Shown: positions 1 through 10,725 of the stretch, one piece after another | Layout of the letters: each line of letters opens with the position of its first letter | Position numbering within the stretch: the first letter of the stretch is position 1 | Assembly: GCF_003287975.1 (NCBI RefSeq) | Contig: NZ_QMKQ01000002.1 | Coordinates: 356,331-420,330 of the forward strand | Direction of reading: 5' to 3' | From: Arthrobacter sp. AQ5-05 | GTDB taxonomy: Bacteria; Actinomycetota; Actinomycetes; Actinomycetales; Micrococcaceae | Length of the DNA: 64,000 bases | Notes under the pieces: model-generated | Told to the model about the DNA's origin: nothing | The model's database searches: none | The model's input: the letters and a program-made list of their open reading frames with translations, nothing else | Translations under genes and position numbers: made by a program

Positions 1-760
1 GCCGCTGCTCGGCGGAGCGCCCGCGCAGCCCGAAGGCCTCGCGGTCCCCGCGCACCAGGCGCACCAGGTGGTTGCGGTCCACCCTGCCCAGGGCCGAGCC
101 GCGGGGGGAATGCAGGATCAGCCCGGTGTTCACCGGTTGCTCGGCGGCCTCCTCGAGTTCCAGGGATGCCTCGGCGTAGAGCGCCGACATGTTTTCCTCG
201 GACACGTTCATTTCATGGACGCCGGTCCAGCCCGAGTCCGCGATGAGTTCGTTGCGGTATTCCTCGGCGATCAGCCCCATGGCCGAGGCCTTGATGCGCA
301 TGGGCATGTCCTTGGAGACCAGGGTGACATCCAGCCCCTCGTCCAGCAGCGACTTGGCCACGGCCAGGATCCTGGTGTCGTTGTCCGAGTTCCGGAAGCC
401 CACCGGCAGCACGTCCGGGGCAATGTGGTTCAGCTCGATGCGCAGGGTTCCGCCCTGTTTGCCCACCACCATGTCGTTGGCCAGCCCGCCGTGCCTGGAC
501 CCCAGGTCCTCCAGGGTCCGCAGCGCCTCGCGGGCGAAGAACCCCAGGGTCGGGTCGTTGCGCTTGTGCTCGAGCTCGCTGACCACCGTCAGCGGCAGGA
601 CCACGTGGTGCTCGGCAAAGCGCAGCATGGCGTGCGGGTCCGCGATCAGCACCGAGGTGTCCAGGACGAAGGTGCGTGCACCCTCCTGGGCGGCCGGTTC
701 GACAATGCCCGCATCGGATGCGGCGGGTGAGGTGGTTGGGTATTCCTGGTTCGCTGCCAA
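1..760 (-). CDS. phoH2: PhoH family protein, PIN domain plus start of ATPase (partial, runs off left edge)
   Basis: N-terminal 253 residues of a PhoH2-type protein, a PIN ribonuclease domain fused to a PhoH-like ATPase, thought to act as an RNA-unwinding ribonuclease. The PIN start is clear: TFVLDTSVLI with the first acidic residue at Asp34, the SELEHKRND motif, and an NDTRIL stretch followed by VTLVSKD. The PhoH ATPase half begins only at the window edge, so its Walker motifs are not visible. I chose the TTG at 758-760 because a GAGGAG ribosome site lies 6-7 bases upstream and the reading matches the family from there. In mycobacteria phoH2 lies close to the next genes, which agrees with this order. 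Family call is strong; the exact start is an inference. Confidence 0.85.
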   Translation of the reverse strand, partial: MAANQEYPTTSPAASDAGIVEPAAQEGARTFVLDTSVLIADPHAMLRFAEHHVVLPLTVVSELEHKRNDPTLGFFAREALRTLEDLGSRHGGLANDMVVGKQGGTLRIELNHIAPDVLPVGFRNSDNDTRILAVAKSLLDEGLDVTLVSKDMPMRIKASAMGLIAEEYRNELIADSGWTGVHEMNVSEENMSALYAEASLELEEAAEQPVNTGLILHSPRGSALGRVDRNHLVRLVRGDREAFGLRGRSAEQR

Positions 761-899
761 GTCTCGCTCCTCGCGGGGAGATACTCCCCGAATCGGCGGG
801 CGATGACGGCCTCATCACCCGTTATTCCCCAACATACGCCCACCTCAACGCGTACTTCTAGGGTGCGTGGCGAGTCGTGATGAAGACGAGATTAAGGTT

Positions 900-943
900 C
901 CGGGACTCCGGGGTGTCCGGGAGGTTGCCGCGCCGGGCGCGGC
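900..943 (-). terminator. Tandem GC-rich hairpins after the cis-prenyltransferase gene
   Basis: Two perfect 7-bp stems lie directly after the stop codon of the prenyltransferase gene on the minus strand: GCCGCGC/GCGCGGC at 927-943 (3-nt loop) and CCGGGAC/GTCCGGG at 900-921. There is no T-run, as is common for actinobacterial terminators. Confidence 0.45.
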
Positions 944-947
944 GGCC

Positions 948-1709
948 TCAGGAACCGAAGCGGCGCTGGCGGTCGGCGAAGTCGCGCAGGGCGCGCAGGA
1001 AGTCCACGCGCCGGAAGTCAGGCCACAGGGCCTCGCAGAAATAGAACTCCGAATAGGCGCTCTGCCAGGTCAGGAACCCGGAGAGGCGCTGTTCGCCCGA
1101 GGTGCGGATGACCAGGTCCGGATCCGGCTGTCCCTTGGTGTACAGGTGGGTGGCCAGCTGGTCCGGATCCAGGCCCTCGGCGATCTGCGCCGCATTCTGG
1201 CCGTTGGCGTGCCCCTGGAGCAGCAGCGCCTTGACCGCATCGACGATTTCCTGCCTGCCGCCGTAGCCGACGGCCACGTTGACGTGGATGCCGGTGACAG
1301 CGGCGGTGGAGGCCTCCAGCTCGCGCAGCTTGTTGGCCAGGTAGTCCGGCAGCAAGTCGAGGTTCCCAACGGGCTTGACGCGCACGGTCTTGGTTTCGCC
1401 CAGCCGGTCCAGGGTGTTGGCGATGATGCCCATGAGGTCATCGAGTTCCTGGCTGGAGCGGTTCATGTTGTCGGTGGAGAGCATGTAGAGCGTGACCAGG
1501 TTGATGTCCAGCTCCTGGCACCAGCCCAGGAATTCCAGGATCTTGTCCGCGCCGGCCTGGTGCCCGCTGGCGGTGGTCTGGCCCGAAAGCTTGGCCCAGC
1601 GGCGGTTCCCGTCCACGAGCACGCCAATATGCGCGGGCAGCTTTTCCGGGGTCAAGAGACCCCGCAGCTGCCGCTCATAGAGCCGGTAGGCGAATCCCGG
1701 TAGTTCCAC
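948..1709 (-). CDS. Isoprenyl transferase, short-chain cis-prenyltransferase (Z-FPP synthase / UppS family)
   Basis: A 253-residue cis-prenyltransferase that condenses isopentenyl diphosphate onto an allylic diphosphate with Z geometry, supplying precursors for the polyprenyl phosphate carrier of cell-wall synthesis. Visible signatures are the substrate motif VDGNRRWA (Asp33) and the C-terminal RTSGEQRLSGFLTWQ...YSEFYF block. The GTG start at 1707-1709 has GGAG eight bases upstream; the reading frame is open further up but without family similarity. Actinobacteria usually have two such enzymes, and the copy beside hemolysin III corresponds to M. tuberculosis Rv1086, which makes short-chain Z,E-farnesyl diphosphate. 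Chain length cannot be read from the sequence, so short-chain specificity is inferred from position. Confidence 0.9.
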   Translation of the reverse strand: MELPGFAYRLYERQLRGLLTPEKLPAHIGVLVDGNRRWAKLSGQTTASGHQAGADKILEFLGWCQELDINLVTLYMLSTDNMNRSSQELDDLMGIIANTLDRLGETKTVRVKPVGNLDLLPDYLANKLRELEASTAAVTGIHVNVAVGYGGRQEIVDAVKALLLQGHANGQNAAQIAEGLDPDQLATHLYTKGQPDPDLVIRTSGEQRLSGFLTWQSAYSEFYFCEALWPDFRRVDFLRALRDFADRQRRFGS

Positions 1710-1928
1710 GGCGATACTCCTGCTTTGGATAGGGGGGGTGCATGCGGGCGGCCCCCAAGGACCGCATCCGTTGGTTAACGCTACCGGGTTCCACCGCCGG
1801 CGGGGCATCATGACTCGGGCATTGTCCCGGGCAATACCCCACATCGACCTCGCCGGGGCGCAGGGAACCCGGGGTGTCTTGCAGCAGGAAAACAGTAAAC
1901 CCACCACTTGCCAAGTTAGGCTGGGGGC

Positions 1929-2605
1929 ATGACCCAACGCTCCGGAAACCGCTCCCGGCCACCGGTTCCGGCCCAGCCGGACAAACCATTGCTGCGCGGC
2001 TGGATCCACGCGGCCACCGCCCCGCTGGCCCTGGCCGCGGGCATCGTGTTGGTGGTCCTGGCCCCGGCCGGAGCGGGGAAGATCACCAGTGCCGTCTTCG
2101 CGTCCACCGGTGTGCTGCTCTTCGGGGTCTCGGCGTTTTACCACCGCGGGAACTGGTCGCCGCGAACCACCCGGTTGCTCAAGCGGATCGACCACACCAA
2201 CATCATGTTGCTGATCGCCGGCTCCTACACGCCCCTTGCCTGGGCATTGCTGCCACCGAGGTCCGCCACGATCCTGTTGGTCTCGATCTGGATCGGCGCT
2301 CTGGCAGGGGTGGGTTTCCGGGTCTTCTACACCGATGCCCCGCGCTGGCTCTACACCCCGGTGTATGTGCTGCTGGGTCTGGCTTCACTGCTGTTCATCG
2401 GGGACTTCTTTGCCGCGAGCCCGGCCGCGGCAATCCTGATCTGCACCGGAGGGGTCTTCTACATCGTCGGGGCGGTGTTCTACGCGAGCAAGGCCCCGAA
2501 CCCGATTCCGGGAATCCTGGGGTTCCACGAACTCTTCCATGCGTGCACGCTCGTCGGCTTTGCCTGCCATTTCACCGCGATCACCATGGCGGTGCTGGGC
2601 ACCGC

Positions 2606-2609
<4 letters not shown>
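1929..2609 (+). CDS. trhA: Hemolysin III family membrane protein (PAQR superfamily)
   Basis: A 226-residue protein with seven hydrophobic segments, belonging to the hemolysin III/TrhA branch of the PAQR superfamily. The family's metal-site residues are visible: FYHRGNW near residue 71, the RIDHTNIML block, and HELFHACTLVGFACHF near the C-terminus. The name comes from a Bacillus cereus cytolysin; a role in membrane-energetics homeostasis is more likely for most members, but function here is not shown. It is transcribed away from the prenyltransferase gene and towards the DUF255 gene, whose stop codon it overlaps by four bases tail to tail. Confidence 0.88.
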
Positions 2610-4834
<2,225 letters not shown>

Positions 4835-4935
4835 GCCTCCAGTCTCCCCCACGATCATTCGACACGTCGTGGGCCGCGAAACCATGCGCATGCCGGATAA
4901 CTGGTTGCGCAACCCGGAGGTTCTGAATTGAGAGC

Positions 4936-5285
4936 ATGTGGAGCGCCGACATTGAGCTGATCGCCGGTGGCTCGCTTCGCTGGACGTCGATTCCCGGGAG
5001 CAGGCCATTGCCGCCATCCAGCTCGAGGAGGACCGTGGCCCACAACCGGGCCGTCCCGTCGTGGACGGCGCGACCCATTCTCGACATGAGAACATGAAGG
5101 AATTGCGGCCGGGCTCATCAGGTGGATCTGGGCTACGCGTTCTTTTCGCCTTCGACCCCAAGCGACAAGCGATCATATCCATCGCAGGCGACAAGGCCGG
5201 AAACCGGGATCACCGGTACAAGAAAAACATCCCCGTGGCTGACGACTTGTTCGACGGCCACCTACGCTCATTGAAAGGAAAATGA
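4936..5285 (+). pseudogene. HigB/Gp49-like (RelE superfamily) toxin gene with a frameshift
   Basis: Reading from ATG 4936 gives MWSADIELIA; after 4965 the sequence continues as WLASLDVDSREQAIAAIQ in another frame starting at 4968, then runs unbroken to the stop at 5285 through RHENMKELRPG, LRVLFAFDPKRQ and KKNIPVADDLFDGHL. Joined, these give about 115 residues, the normal length of phage Gp49-like HigB toxins. A single lost base near 4966-4967 therefore splits the gene. Conserved positions also look altered: family members I recall have NWNRWYKK where this copy reads NRDHRYKK. The stop overlaps the antitoxin start, as in intact modules. Frameshift is seen directly; that it inactivates the toxin is inference. 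Confidence 0.7.
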
Positions 5286-5596
5286 CCGTCATGCCAATGT
5301 CACTAAGGGATTTCCTCGCAGAGCACCCCGTGGACTTGGAACGGGTCGAAGCACACAAGGAACGGATGCTTGCCGCGGTCCGCACCCACCGGCTCCGTGA
5401 ACCGCGTGAAGCTGCAGGACTGGCGCAGGAGCAAGTCGCCACCCGGATCGGCGTCCCACAGCGCCAGGTATCCAAGATCCGGCACGGAAATCAGGAGGAC
5501 TCCAAAGTCGGGACCATTCGCGGCTACATGGAAGCCGTCGGGGGAAACCTCACGATGGGGTTCGTGGCCGGCGACGCCCGCATCCAGCTCGCCTGA
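5282..5596 (+). CDS. XRE-family helix-turn-helix antitoxin (HigA-like)
   Basis: A 104-residue DNA-binding antitoxin whose helix-turn-helix is visible at about residues 42-68: REAAGLAQEQVATRIGV followed by PQRQVSKIRHG. It starts at ATG 5282 in a 4-base overlap with the stop of the broken toxin gene, the usual coupling of toxin-first HigBA modules. With the toxin frameshifted it is probably a solitary antitoxin, which could still autorepress its promoter. Some substitutions from the family pattern (KIRHG where KIEHG is usual) suggest relaxed selection. The following 275 bases to 5871 contain no gene I can support. Confidence 0.75.
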   Translation: MTVMPMSLRDFLAEHPVDLERVEAHKERMLAAVRTHRLREPREAAGLAQEQVATRIGVPQRQVSKIRHGNQEDSKVGTIRGYMEAVGGNLTMGFVAGDARIQLA

Positions 5597-5871
5597 CGCC
5601 ACCTCCAGAAGCCACTTCATGGACAGGGCATTCGGGACCTGCATGGCAACGACGCCAGGCATGTTCGTCGCCCCCGCTGGTGCCACTGCCGTATTCGCCG
5701 TGCCTTCATGTTGCACCCGAACGCCACACGTGCGGCAGTTCCATATCGCACCCTCCGATGACGGAGGCCGCAAGGCGGCACGCGCTGCCGGGTGGCCCCG
5801 ATCCCCATGGACCGGGCAAGCACGCGCCCCGCGGACAGTCGGCGCCCGCTGCCGGGTGGCTGGCCGGTTCC

Positions 5872-7731
5872 CTAGCCTCTCAGCCTCAGCGCATAAGCCG
5901 CGTCGATCCCTTTGGCATCGAAATCCGACTCGTCGAATACCTCGCCCTCGGATAGCCCCAACATGTCTCGCACGTGCTCAAAGTCTTCGTGGCTTGGATC
6001 GTTGCTGACGTCAATGGCGTGGTACCAGCCCGGGATTCCGCCGATGTCATCGACCGGGGCCTGCAAGCGCCCGCCGGTGCAACGCACCGCCTGCCCCGTG
6101 GGCGAGTCGAAGATCTTCTCCACGACGATCTTGTGCCGCCAACTGTCGCCAAAATCGTAGTTGTAGAAGAACTTGTCCCTTGGCGCGCCCACCAGCTGGC
6201 CCACGGTGTAGTCCCATTCATCGAGTGTTTCTTCAAGTTCCATGCGGGGATCGGAGAACCTCTGGCTGTCGCCATACAAACCGGCTGCTGGGAGTTCGAA
6301 ATCGTGCAGATGGCTGTTCAGCCAACCGAAGGCGACTTGCAGCGCCACGTGCAGATCGGCCAGGGAAATCGTGGACGGCACCACCAATCGGCGCCATACG
6401 GGAGGTTGCGTGTATTCCAGATCCACACGCAACTGAAGGCTTTTGCCTGCCGGCACCCGGGCAGGCAATTCGAATGGGTCGATTTCCGCCGCATCGACCA
6501 ATTCCGGCATGTTCGCTGCCGCTTCCGGGGCAAAGGACGCCTTGATCATCTCCAACATCTTGGCGGGGTCGACGTCGGACACCTGCTCGTCCATGACATA
6601 CATCGAGAACATGTCGTAGCTCTCGGCTAAGGCGGGGTCCGCGCGGTAGTGCGTATCGATCCGGACCACGCCTAGCTCCGCAAGTTCCTCGAGCATGTAG
6701 CCCACAGCCGCGAAGGAAGAATCCGCGGCCGCATCGCTCGCAGTGAAGACCGTGGGACGGGAGGAATACAGCGCGGCATCCAGGGTCTGCATCAGGCTCC
6801 CGCGCAGCGCAACGCCGTTCATTCGATCGTGCTCCACGATCCAGTCGCCATAGGACATCATGAAGGTCCCAATGAAGTCGGAGACAATTTCGCGGCTTTC
6901 CTTCGTAACCTGGCCACCCAGGAAATCTTGGGCATCCGGGCCCTGCCTGGCCCGGGTCTCGTCCCCCTCGATCAGCTCGAGTTCAAGCAGGGAATCCCAG
7001 ATCAGGCTGAGCCGCTTGACGGCCTTCAGGGAACCGGCATACGGTTTTATGGCGTCTCGCTCATCCGCGCCAAGGCCCGGAAGTGTGGCTTCGGTTGACT
7101 GCTTCGAGGTGCGGATCGCCACTCCGACAACGGCCGCCGCTTCAACGAGGTCCTTCTTGCGCAGGCCGCCCGAGGCCGTCAGATCGCGCCCCGCAGCAAC
7201 CCATTCCAGGAGCTTTCGGGCATACCGGAGAAGCGGCATTGCATTGAAGACCTCGAAGGCCTCGGCATCGTTGACAGCAGGTAGCTCCTCGTGGTCGTTC
7301 TCGCCCGCGGACCCGCTTTCAACAACGGCATGCACCTTCGCATAGGCCTGTTCGGAACCGGTCCAGCGTTCCTGCTCCCGGAGGAAATGCAGATACGCGT
7401 CAAATGTGCCCACGTAGATTTCTTCGCTCATCAGTCCGCCGTCCGCCTGGATTTCCTCGGCCAGCACCACGGCAATCTTTTCCGGGGCAAACTCCGTGAC
7501 AGTTGCCTCGCCCGTCAATTCCGCGTACCTGTCAACCAGGTGGTGCACGCGTTCGAACACCGCGAAGGCATTGTCGCGATCGACCCGGGAGGAATTGATG
7601 AGCCAGTCCATGAAGGGCCCGGCCAAGGCATCGATCCCTGCCCGTGCCCGAACCCGTGGAATCGAAATGATCTCCCGCTTGACGGCCCGCTTGGGCTTGG
7701 CCTGCTTCTTGCTGGTTTTGCTCTTCGCCAT
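5872..7731 (-). CDS. Plasmid pRiA4b ORF-3 family protein
   Basis: A 619-residue protein whose C-terminal third (about residues 440-590) is the plasmid pRiA4b ORF-3-like domain: LRVDLEYTQPPVWRRLVVP, FGWLNSHLHDFEL and the acidic/aromatic block FFYNYDFGDSWRHKIVVE, then GIPGWYHAIDVSNDPSHEDF. The N-terminus is rich in Lys (KSKTSKKQAKPKRAVKRE), suggesting nucleic acid contact. The middle 400 residues are helical and I do not recognise them. The domain is common on plasmids and near IS elements (IS1096 passenger type); its biochemical function is unknown. I chose ATG 7731, which has GGAG five bases upstream, over an earlier in-frame ATG. It sits inside an otherwise conserved gene block, so it is probably acquired. 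Confidence 0.75.
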   Translation of the reverse strand: MAKSKTSKKQAKPKRAVKREIISIPRVRARAGIDALAGPFMDWLINSSRVDRDNAFAVFERVHHLVDRYAELTGEATVTEFAPEKIAVVLAEEIQADGGLMSEEIYVGTFDAYLHFLREQERWTGSEQAYAKVHAVVESGSAGENDHEELPAVNDAEAFEVFNAMPLLRYARKLLEWVAAGRDLTASGGLRKKDLVEAAAVVGVAIRTSKQSTEATLPGLGADERDAIKPYAGSLKAVKRLSLIWDSLLELELIEGDETRARQGPDAQDFLGGQVTKESREIVSDFIGTFMMSYGDWIVEHDRMNGVALRGSLMQTLDAALYSSRPTVFTASDAAADSSFAAVGYMLEELAELGVVRIDTHYRADPALAESYDMFSMYVMDEQVSDVDPAKMLEMIKASFAPEAAANMPELVDAAEIDPFELPARVPAGKSLQLRVDLEYTQPPVWRRLVVPSTISLADLHVALQVAFGWLNSHLHDFELPAAGLYGDSQRFSDPRMELEETLDEWDYTVGQLVGAPRDKFFYNYDFGDSWRHKIVVEKIFDSPTGQAVRCTGGRLQAPVDDIGGIPGWYHAIDVSNDPSHEDFEHVRDMLGLSEGEVFDESDFDAKGIDAAYALRLRG

Positions 7732-7991
7732 TCCGGCTCCACCGTTGATTCGTTTGCTCCCGCGACACCCTTGTTCGCGCACGCAATCAGCTGATAATGA
7801 ATACGAAAAAGATTACACGGCATCCAGCGTCGAGCCCCGAGGTCGTCTCCGGGTGCGAGTCGTGCTGATCGGGGACACGGAAGAACGCCACACTGGAACC
7901 AAGGCCCATGGCGAAGTTGACGTGAACAAACACAGGCACGGCCCCGGTGGAAAAGTCCTCCGGGGCCGCGCCTTGAAGGATCGGGCGCGAC

Positions 7992-8264
7992 TTAGCGCGC
8001 GGGGGTATCGCCCGGTTCGTCGGGCTGGATTTCCTTGCCCTTGTCCACCAGCTCCTGCTGGCGGGCTTCGGCTTCGCCGCGGTACCGGACCTTGCGGATT
8101 CGGCGGGTCATGTCACGGATCAGGAAGATGGTGACGATGACGACCGCTGCGGTGGCCACAAAGCCAACGAAGCCCGGGCCGATGTTCTGGGCGGCGTCCC
8201 CCACGGGCGCGCCGGGTACCGGGGACGGACTAACGGAGGCTGCATACAGCAGGAACGAATACAC
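7992..8264 (-). CDS. Small single-pass membrane protein
   Basis: A 90-residue protein with one strong membrane segment (GFVGFVATAAVVIVTIFLI, about residues 31-49) followed by a basic DMTRRIRKVRYRGEAEA stretch and an acidic tail. No domain is recognised. The GTG start at 8262-8264 gives a short periplasmic-looking N-terminus. It lies between the DUF255 gene side and mca, the position of the similarly sized Rv1083 in M. tuberculosis, which supports a real gene. The 260 bases between its stop and the ORF-3 family gene hold no further gene. Confidence 0.7.
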   Translation of the reverse strand: MYSFLLYAASVSPSPVPGAPVGDAAQNIGPGFVGFVATAAVVIVTIFLIRDMTRRIRKVRYRGEAEARQQELVDKGKEIQPDEPGDTPAR

Positions 8265-8315
8265 GCGTGGGGCTCTTTCTGAAAAAGTTGGCGGCCGGAT
8301 TCACCGGTACACCAC

Positions 8316-9233
8316 CTATCTTAGACCGGCAAACAGGTCGGTCTCTGGGAGTGTGGTGGGAACCGATGATTTGATCAGGGTGAAATCCTCCCAAGGCCAA
8401 GCCTTGGCATAGATCGCCTCGGGCACGGCAAAGAAGAATCCGGTCGGATCGATCTGGGTCCGGTGCGCCAGCAGCGCCTGGTCCCGCTGCTTGAAGAAGC
8501 CGGCGCAGTTCACCTGAGTGGTGGTCTTGTGCGGCGAGACCCACCCGAAGAACTGCTCTTCGGGGTGTTCCTCCCAGGCGGCAACGCGCTCGGCATAGGG
8601 CGATTCGATGCCGGCGTCGACCATCGCGTAGTGCAGGGTCCGGAAACGCTCAGGGGCAAAGGCGCGGTCGTAGTAAAGCTTCGAGGTTTCCCAGGGCTCG
8701 CCCAGCTCCGGGGAGCTGTCGGCCTTGGCGGCTTCCGCGAAGGCATGCACCGCGACCTTGTGCGCCTGGATGTGGTCGGGGTGGGGGTATCCGCCGTTTT
8801 CGTCGTACGCAATGATCACGTGCGGCTTGAACTCGCGGATCAGCTTGATCAGCGGGGCGGACGCGCGGTCCAGCGGCTGCAGCGCGAAGGAGCCGAAGTC
8901 GAGTTCCGGCAGCGGATCGCCCTCGGGCAGTCCCGAGTCGGTGAATCCGATCCAACGGTGTTCGATGCCCAGCACCGCGGCGGCCTCTGCCATCTCGCTG
9001 CGCCGCACGCCGGTCAGGTCGCGGTGCGCGTGGGCGAGCTCGCCCACGGCGGCATTGAGGATGTCCCCGCGTTCCCCGCCGGTGCAGGTTGCCACCATTA
9101 CCCTTGCCCCGGCGGCAACGTATGCCGCCATGGTGGCCGAGCCCTTGGACGCCTCGTCGTCGGGGTGTGCATGGACCGCCAACAAACGCAGGCCCGATGA
9201 ATCAGCGATATGCTCCACGTTTCGTTCTTCCAC
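8316..9233 (-). CDS. mca: Mycothiol S-conjugate amidase
   Basis: Zinc-dependent amidase of the LmbE/PIG-L family that cleaves mycothiol S-conjugates into glucosaminyl-inositol and a mercapturic acid for export, a detoxification step in actinobacteria. The zinc motif HAHPDDE is at residues 21-27, and the family block YDENGGYPHPDHIQAHK is present. Length 305 agrees with Mca; MshB is similar, but the HKTTTQV and FFKQRDQALLAHRTQIDP segments and the neighbours (DUF4307, greA) point to Mca. The GTG at 9233 has GGAG eight bases upstream; a second in-frame GTG lies at 9218. Transcribed divergently from the DUF4307 gene. Confidence 0.92.
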   Translation of the reverse strand: MEERNVEHIADSSGLRLLAVHAHPDDEASKGSATMAAYVAAGARVMVATCTGGERGDILNAAVGELAHAHRDLTGVRRSEMAEAAAVLGIEHRWIGFTDSGLPEGDPLPELDFGSFALQPLDRASAPLIKLIREFKPHVIIAYDENGGYPHPDHIQAHKVAVHAFAEAAKADSSPELGEPWETSKLYYDRAFAPERFRTLHYAMVDAGIESPYAERVAAWEEHPEEQFFGWVSPHKTTTQVNCAGFFKQRDQALLAHRTQIDPTGFFFAVPEAIYAKAWPWEDFTLIKSSVPTTLPETDLFAGLR

Positions 9234-9342
9234 CTAAGTGACTCCAACTTCCTCATGCTCGGTGAAGGGTTCCCCTTGCCAAGGCTTAGACTGGTAGGGA
9301 TGATTTCCCGGCCGCGACGCCCACGAATCGAAAGAGGCGCCA

Positions 9343-9744
9343 TTGTCCAGCTTAACGAATAGGTACGGTTCGCCCAAGCGCGGCCTGGCCAAGAGAACCC
9401 GCAAGGCGCTGATCATCCTCGGTCTGGCCGTTGGCATCCTGGCTGCGTTCTACCTGGCCACCGCCACCAATTCGAAGGTGGACTTCAAGGACAACTCCTT
9501 CATGGTCCACTTCCCCACCAGCGCCACCGCAATCGTGGACATCTCCAAGGATGCCGGCGACACGGTCCAGTGCGAGATCCGGGCAATGAACGAGTCCTAC
9601 GCCATTGTTGGCTGGAAGACGCTGGTCGTGGGCCCCACCGAGGGCAAGGGCATGACGACCACCAGGTTCGATGTGAAGCTCCGTACCGAGTCGCTGGCCA
9701 CCACCGCAGGGGTCGAGGAATGCAGGCTGGTCAAGGCCTCCTGA
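9343..9744 (+). CDS. DUF4307 domain membrane protein
   Basis: A 133-residue protein with a basic N-terminus (RGLAKRTRKA), one transmembrane segment at about residues 26-43 and an extracytoplasmic beta-rich domain containing the family's single Cys pair (VQCEIRAMNESYAIVGWK and EECRLVKAS). DUF4307 proteins are restricted to actinobacteria and of unknown function, and they lie next to mca as here. Start is TTG 9343 with AAAGAGG upstream. Confidence 0.8.
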   Translation: MSSLTNRYGSPKRGLAKRTRKALIILGLAVGILAAFYLATATNSKVDFKDNSFMVHFPTSATAIVDISKDAGDTVQCEIRAMNESYAIVGWKTLVVGPTEGKGMTTTRFDVKLRTESLATTAGVEECRLVKAS

Positions 9745-9824
9745 CCACCGCGGGAACACCGCATCCGGGGCGTCGCTGATTGTTTGGCCTGCACGACGCG
9801 CCACTACGCCAAAAGCTCAAACTC

Positions 9825-9854
9825 TTGGGTAAATAGCTGTTTGGCGGCTAATAT
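9825..9854 (+). promoter_or_regulatory. Candidate greA promoter
   Basis: TTGGGT at 9825-9830 and TAATAT at 9849-9854 are separated by 18 bases, close to the sigma70-type consensus, in an AT-richer stretch of the 274-base gap before greA. It implies a leader of about 160 nt. The rest of the gap has no gene. Confidence 0.4.
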
Positions 9855-10018
9855 CTTTCTAATACGTTATTGCCCCGCTACAGACCGTGACGGACAAAGT
9901 TCTTCACCTGCTGTGCGGGGTCTTTGCTTGCAAGATGTTCGTCGCATCATCGGGCGGGACCGTCTCGGCATGTTGTTCCCCCAGGGAGTAGCGGCCCTGA
10001 TTACACAAGGAGTACCAC

Positions 10019-10513
10019 GTGACCACGACCAATCACGAACCAGTTGTTTGGCTGACCCAAGAGGCCTATGACCGCCTTGCCGCCGAGCTCGAGCGCCTCT
10101 CGGGCCCGGGCCGCGCAGAGATCGTTGACCGCATTGAGCAGGCACGTTCCGAGGGCGACCTCAAGGAAAACGGTGGCTACCACGCGGCCAAGGAAGAACA
10201 GGGCAAGGCCGAGGCACGCATCACGTACCTCAAGGACCTGCTGCGTCGTGCCCACGTGGGCGAAGCTCCCGCCGATGACGGAATCGTCGAGCCGGGCATG
10301 CTGGTCGAGGCAATCATCGCCGGCGACAAGACCACCTTCCTCTTCGGCAGCCGCGAGGTAGCCGGGGATTCGGATCTGGAAGTCTACTCGGAGAAGTCCC
10401 CGATCGGCTCGGCCGTCCACGGCGCCAAGTCCGGTGACACCCTCACCTACTCCGCACCGAACGGCAAGGAAATCACCGTCGAGATCGTTTCCTGCAAGCC
10501 TTACAGCGCTTAG
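10019..10513 (+). CDS. greA: Transcription elongation factor GreA
   Basis: A 164-residue Gre factor that rescues backtracked RNA polymerase by stimulating cleavage of the nascent RNA. The N-terminal coiled coil carries the acidic tip around EGDLKENGGYHAAKEEQ, the functional signature, and the C-terminal FKBP-like domain ends with SPIGSAVHGAKSGDTLTY. GTG start at 10019 has AAGGAG seven bases upstream. The gene order mca-DUF4307-greA is conserved in actinobacteria. Confidence 0.95.
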   Translation: MTTTNHEPVVWLTQEAYDRLAAELERLSGPGRAEIVDRIEQARSEGDLKENGGYHAAKEEQGKAEARITYLKDLLRRAHVGEAPADDGIVEPGMLVEAIIAGDKTTFLFGSREVAGDSDLEVYSEKSPIGSAVHGAKSGDTLTYSAPNGKEITVEIVSCKPYSA

Positions 10514-10664
10514 TGCATTTCCCCGCGCGATGGCGCGGGACCCGGCCTGGTGGCCGCCGATCCCTCACCCGGATCCCGCCCTTGCCCCGTTGGGGGCGAA
10601 GGCCGGGGGTGGAGGCATCGGCGGCCATCTGTCTTTAACGCAGGCTCCTGGCCCCGCGAAAAAT

Positions 10665-10704
10665 GCCCTCCTTGTTCCTGCCCATGGGCAGGAACAAGGA
10701 GGGC
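10665..10704. terminator. 40-bp perfect palindrome between convergent greA and ilvA
   Basis: Bases 10665-10684 are the exact reverse complement of 10685-10704, starting GCCCTCCTTG and centred on CCCATGGG. The position between two convergent genes suggests a bidirectional terminator. AAAAA precedes it at 10659-10663, which gives a T-run on the minus strand for ilvA. Confidence 0.65.
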
Positions 10705-10725
10705 GTTGTCGTAAGTTTTCGGGGA

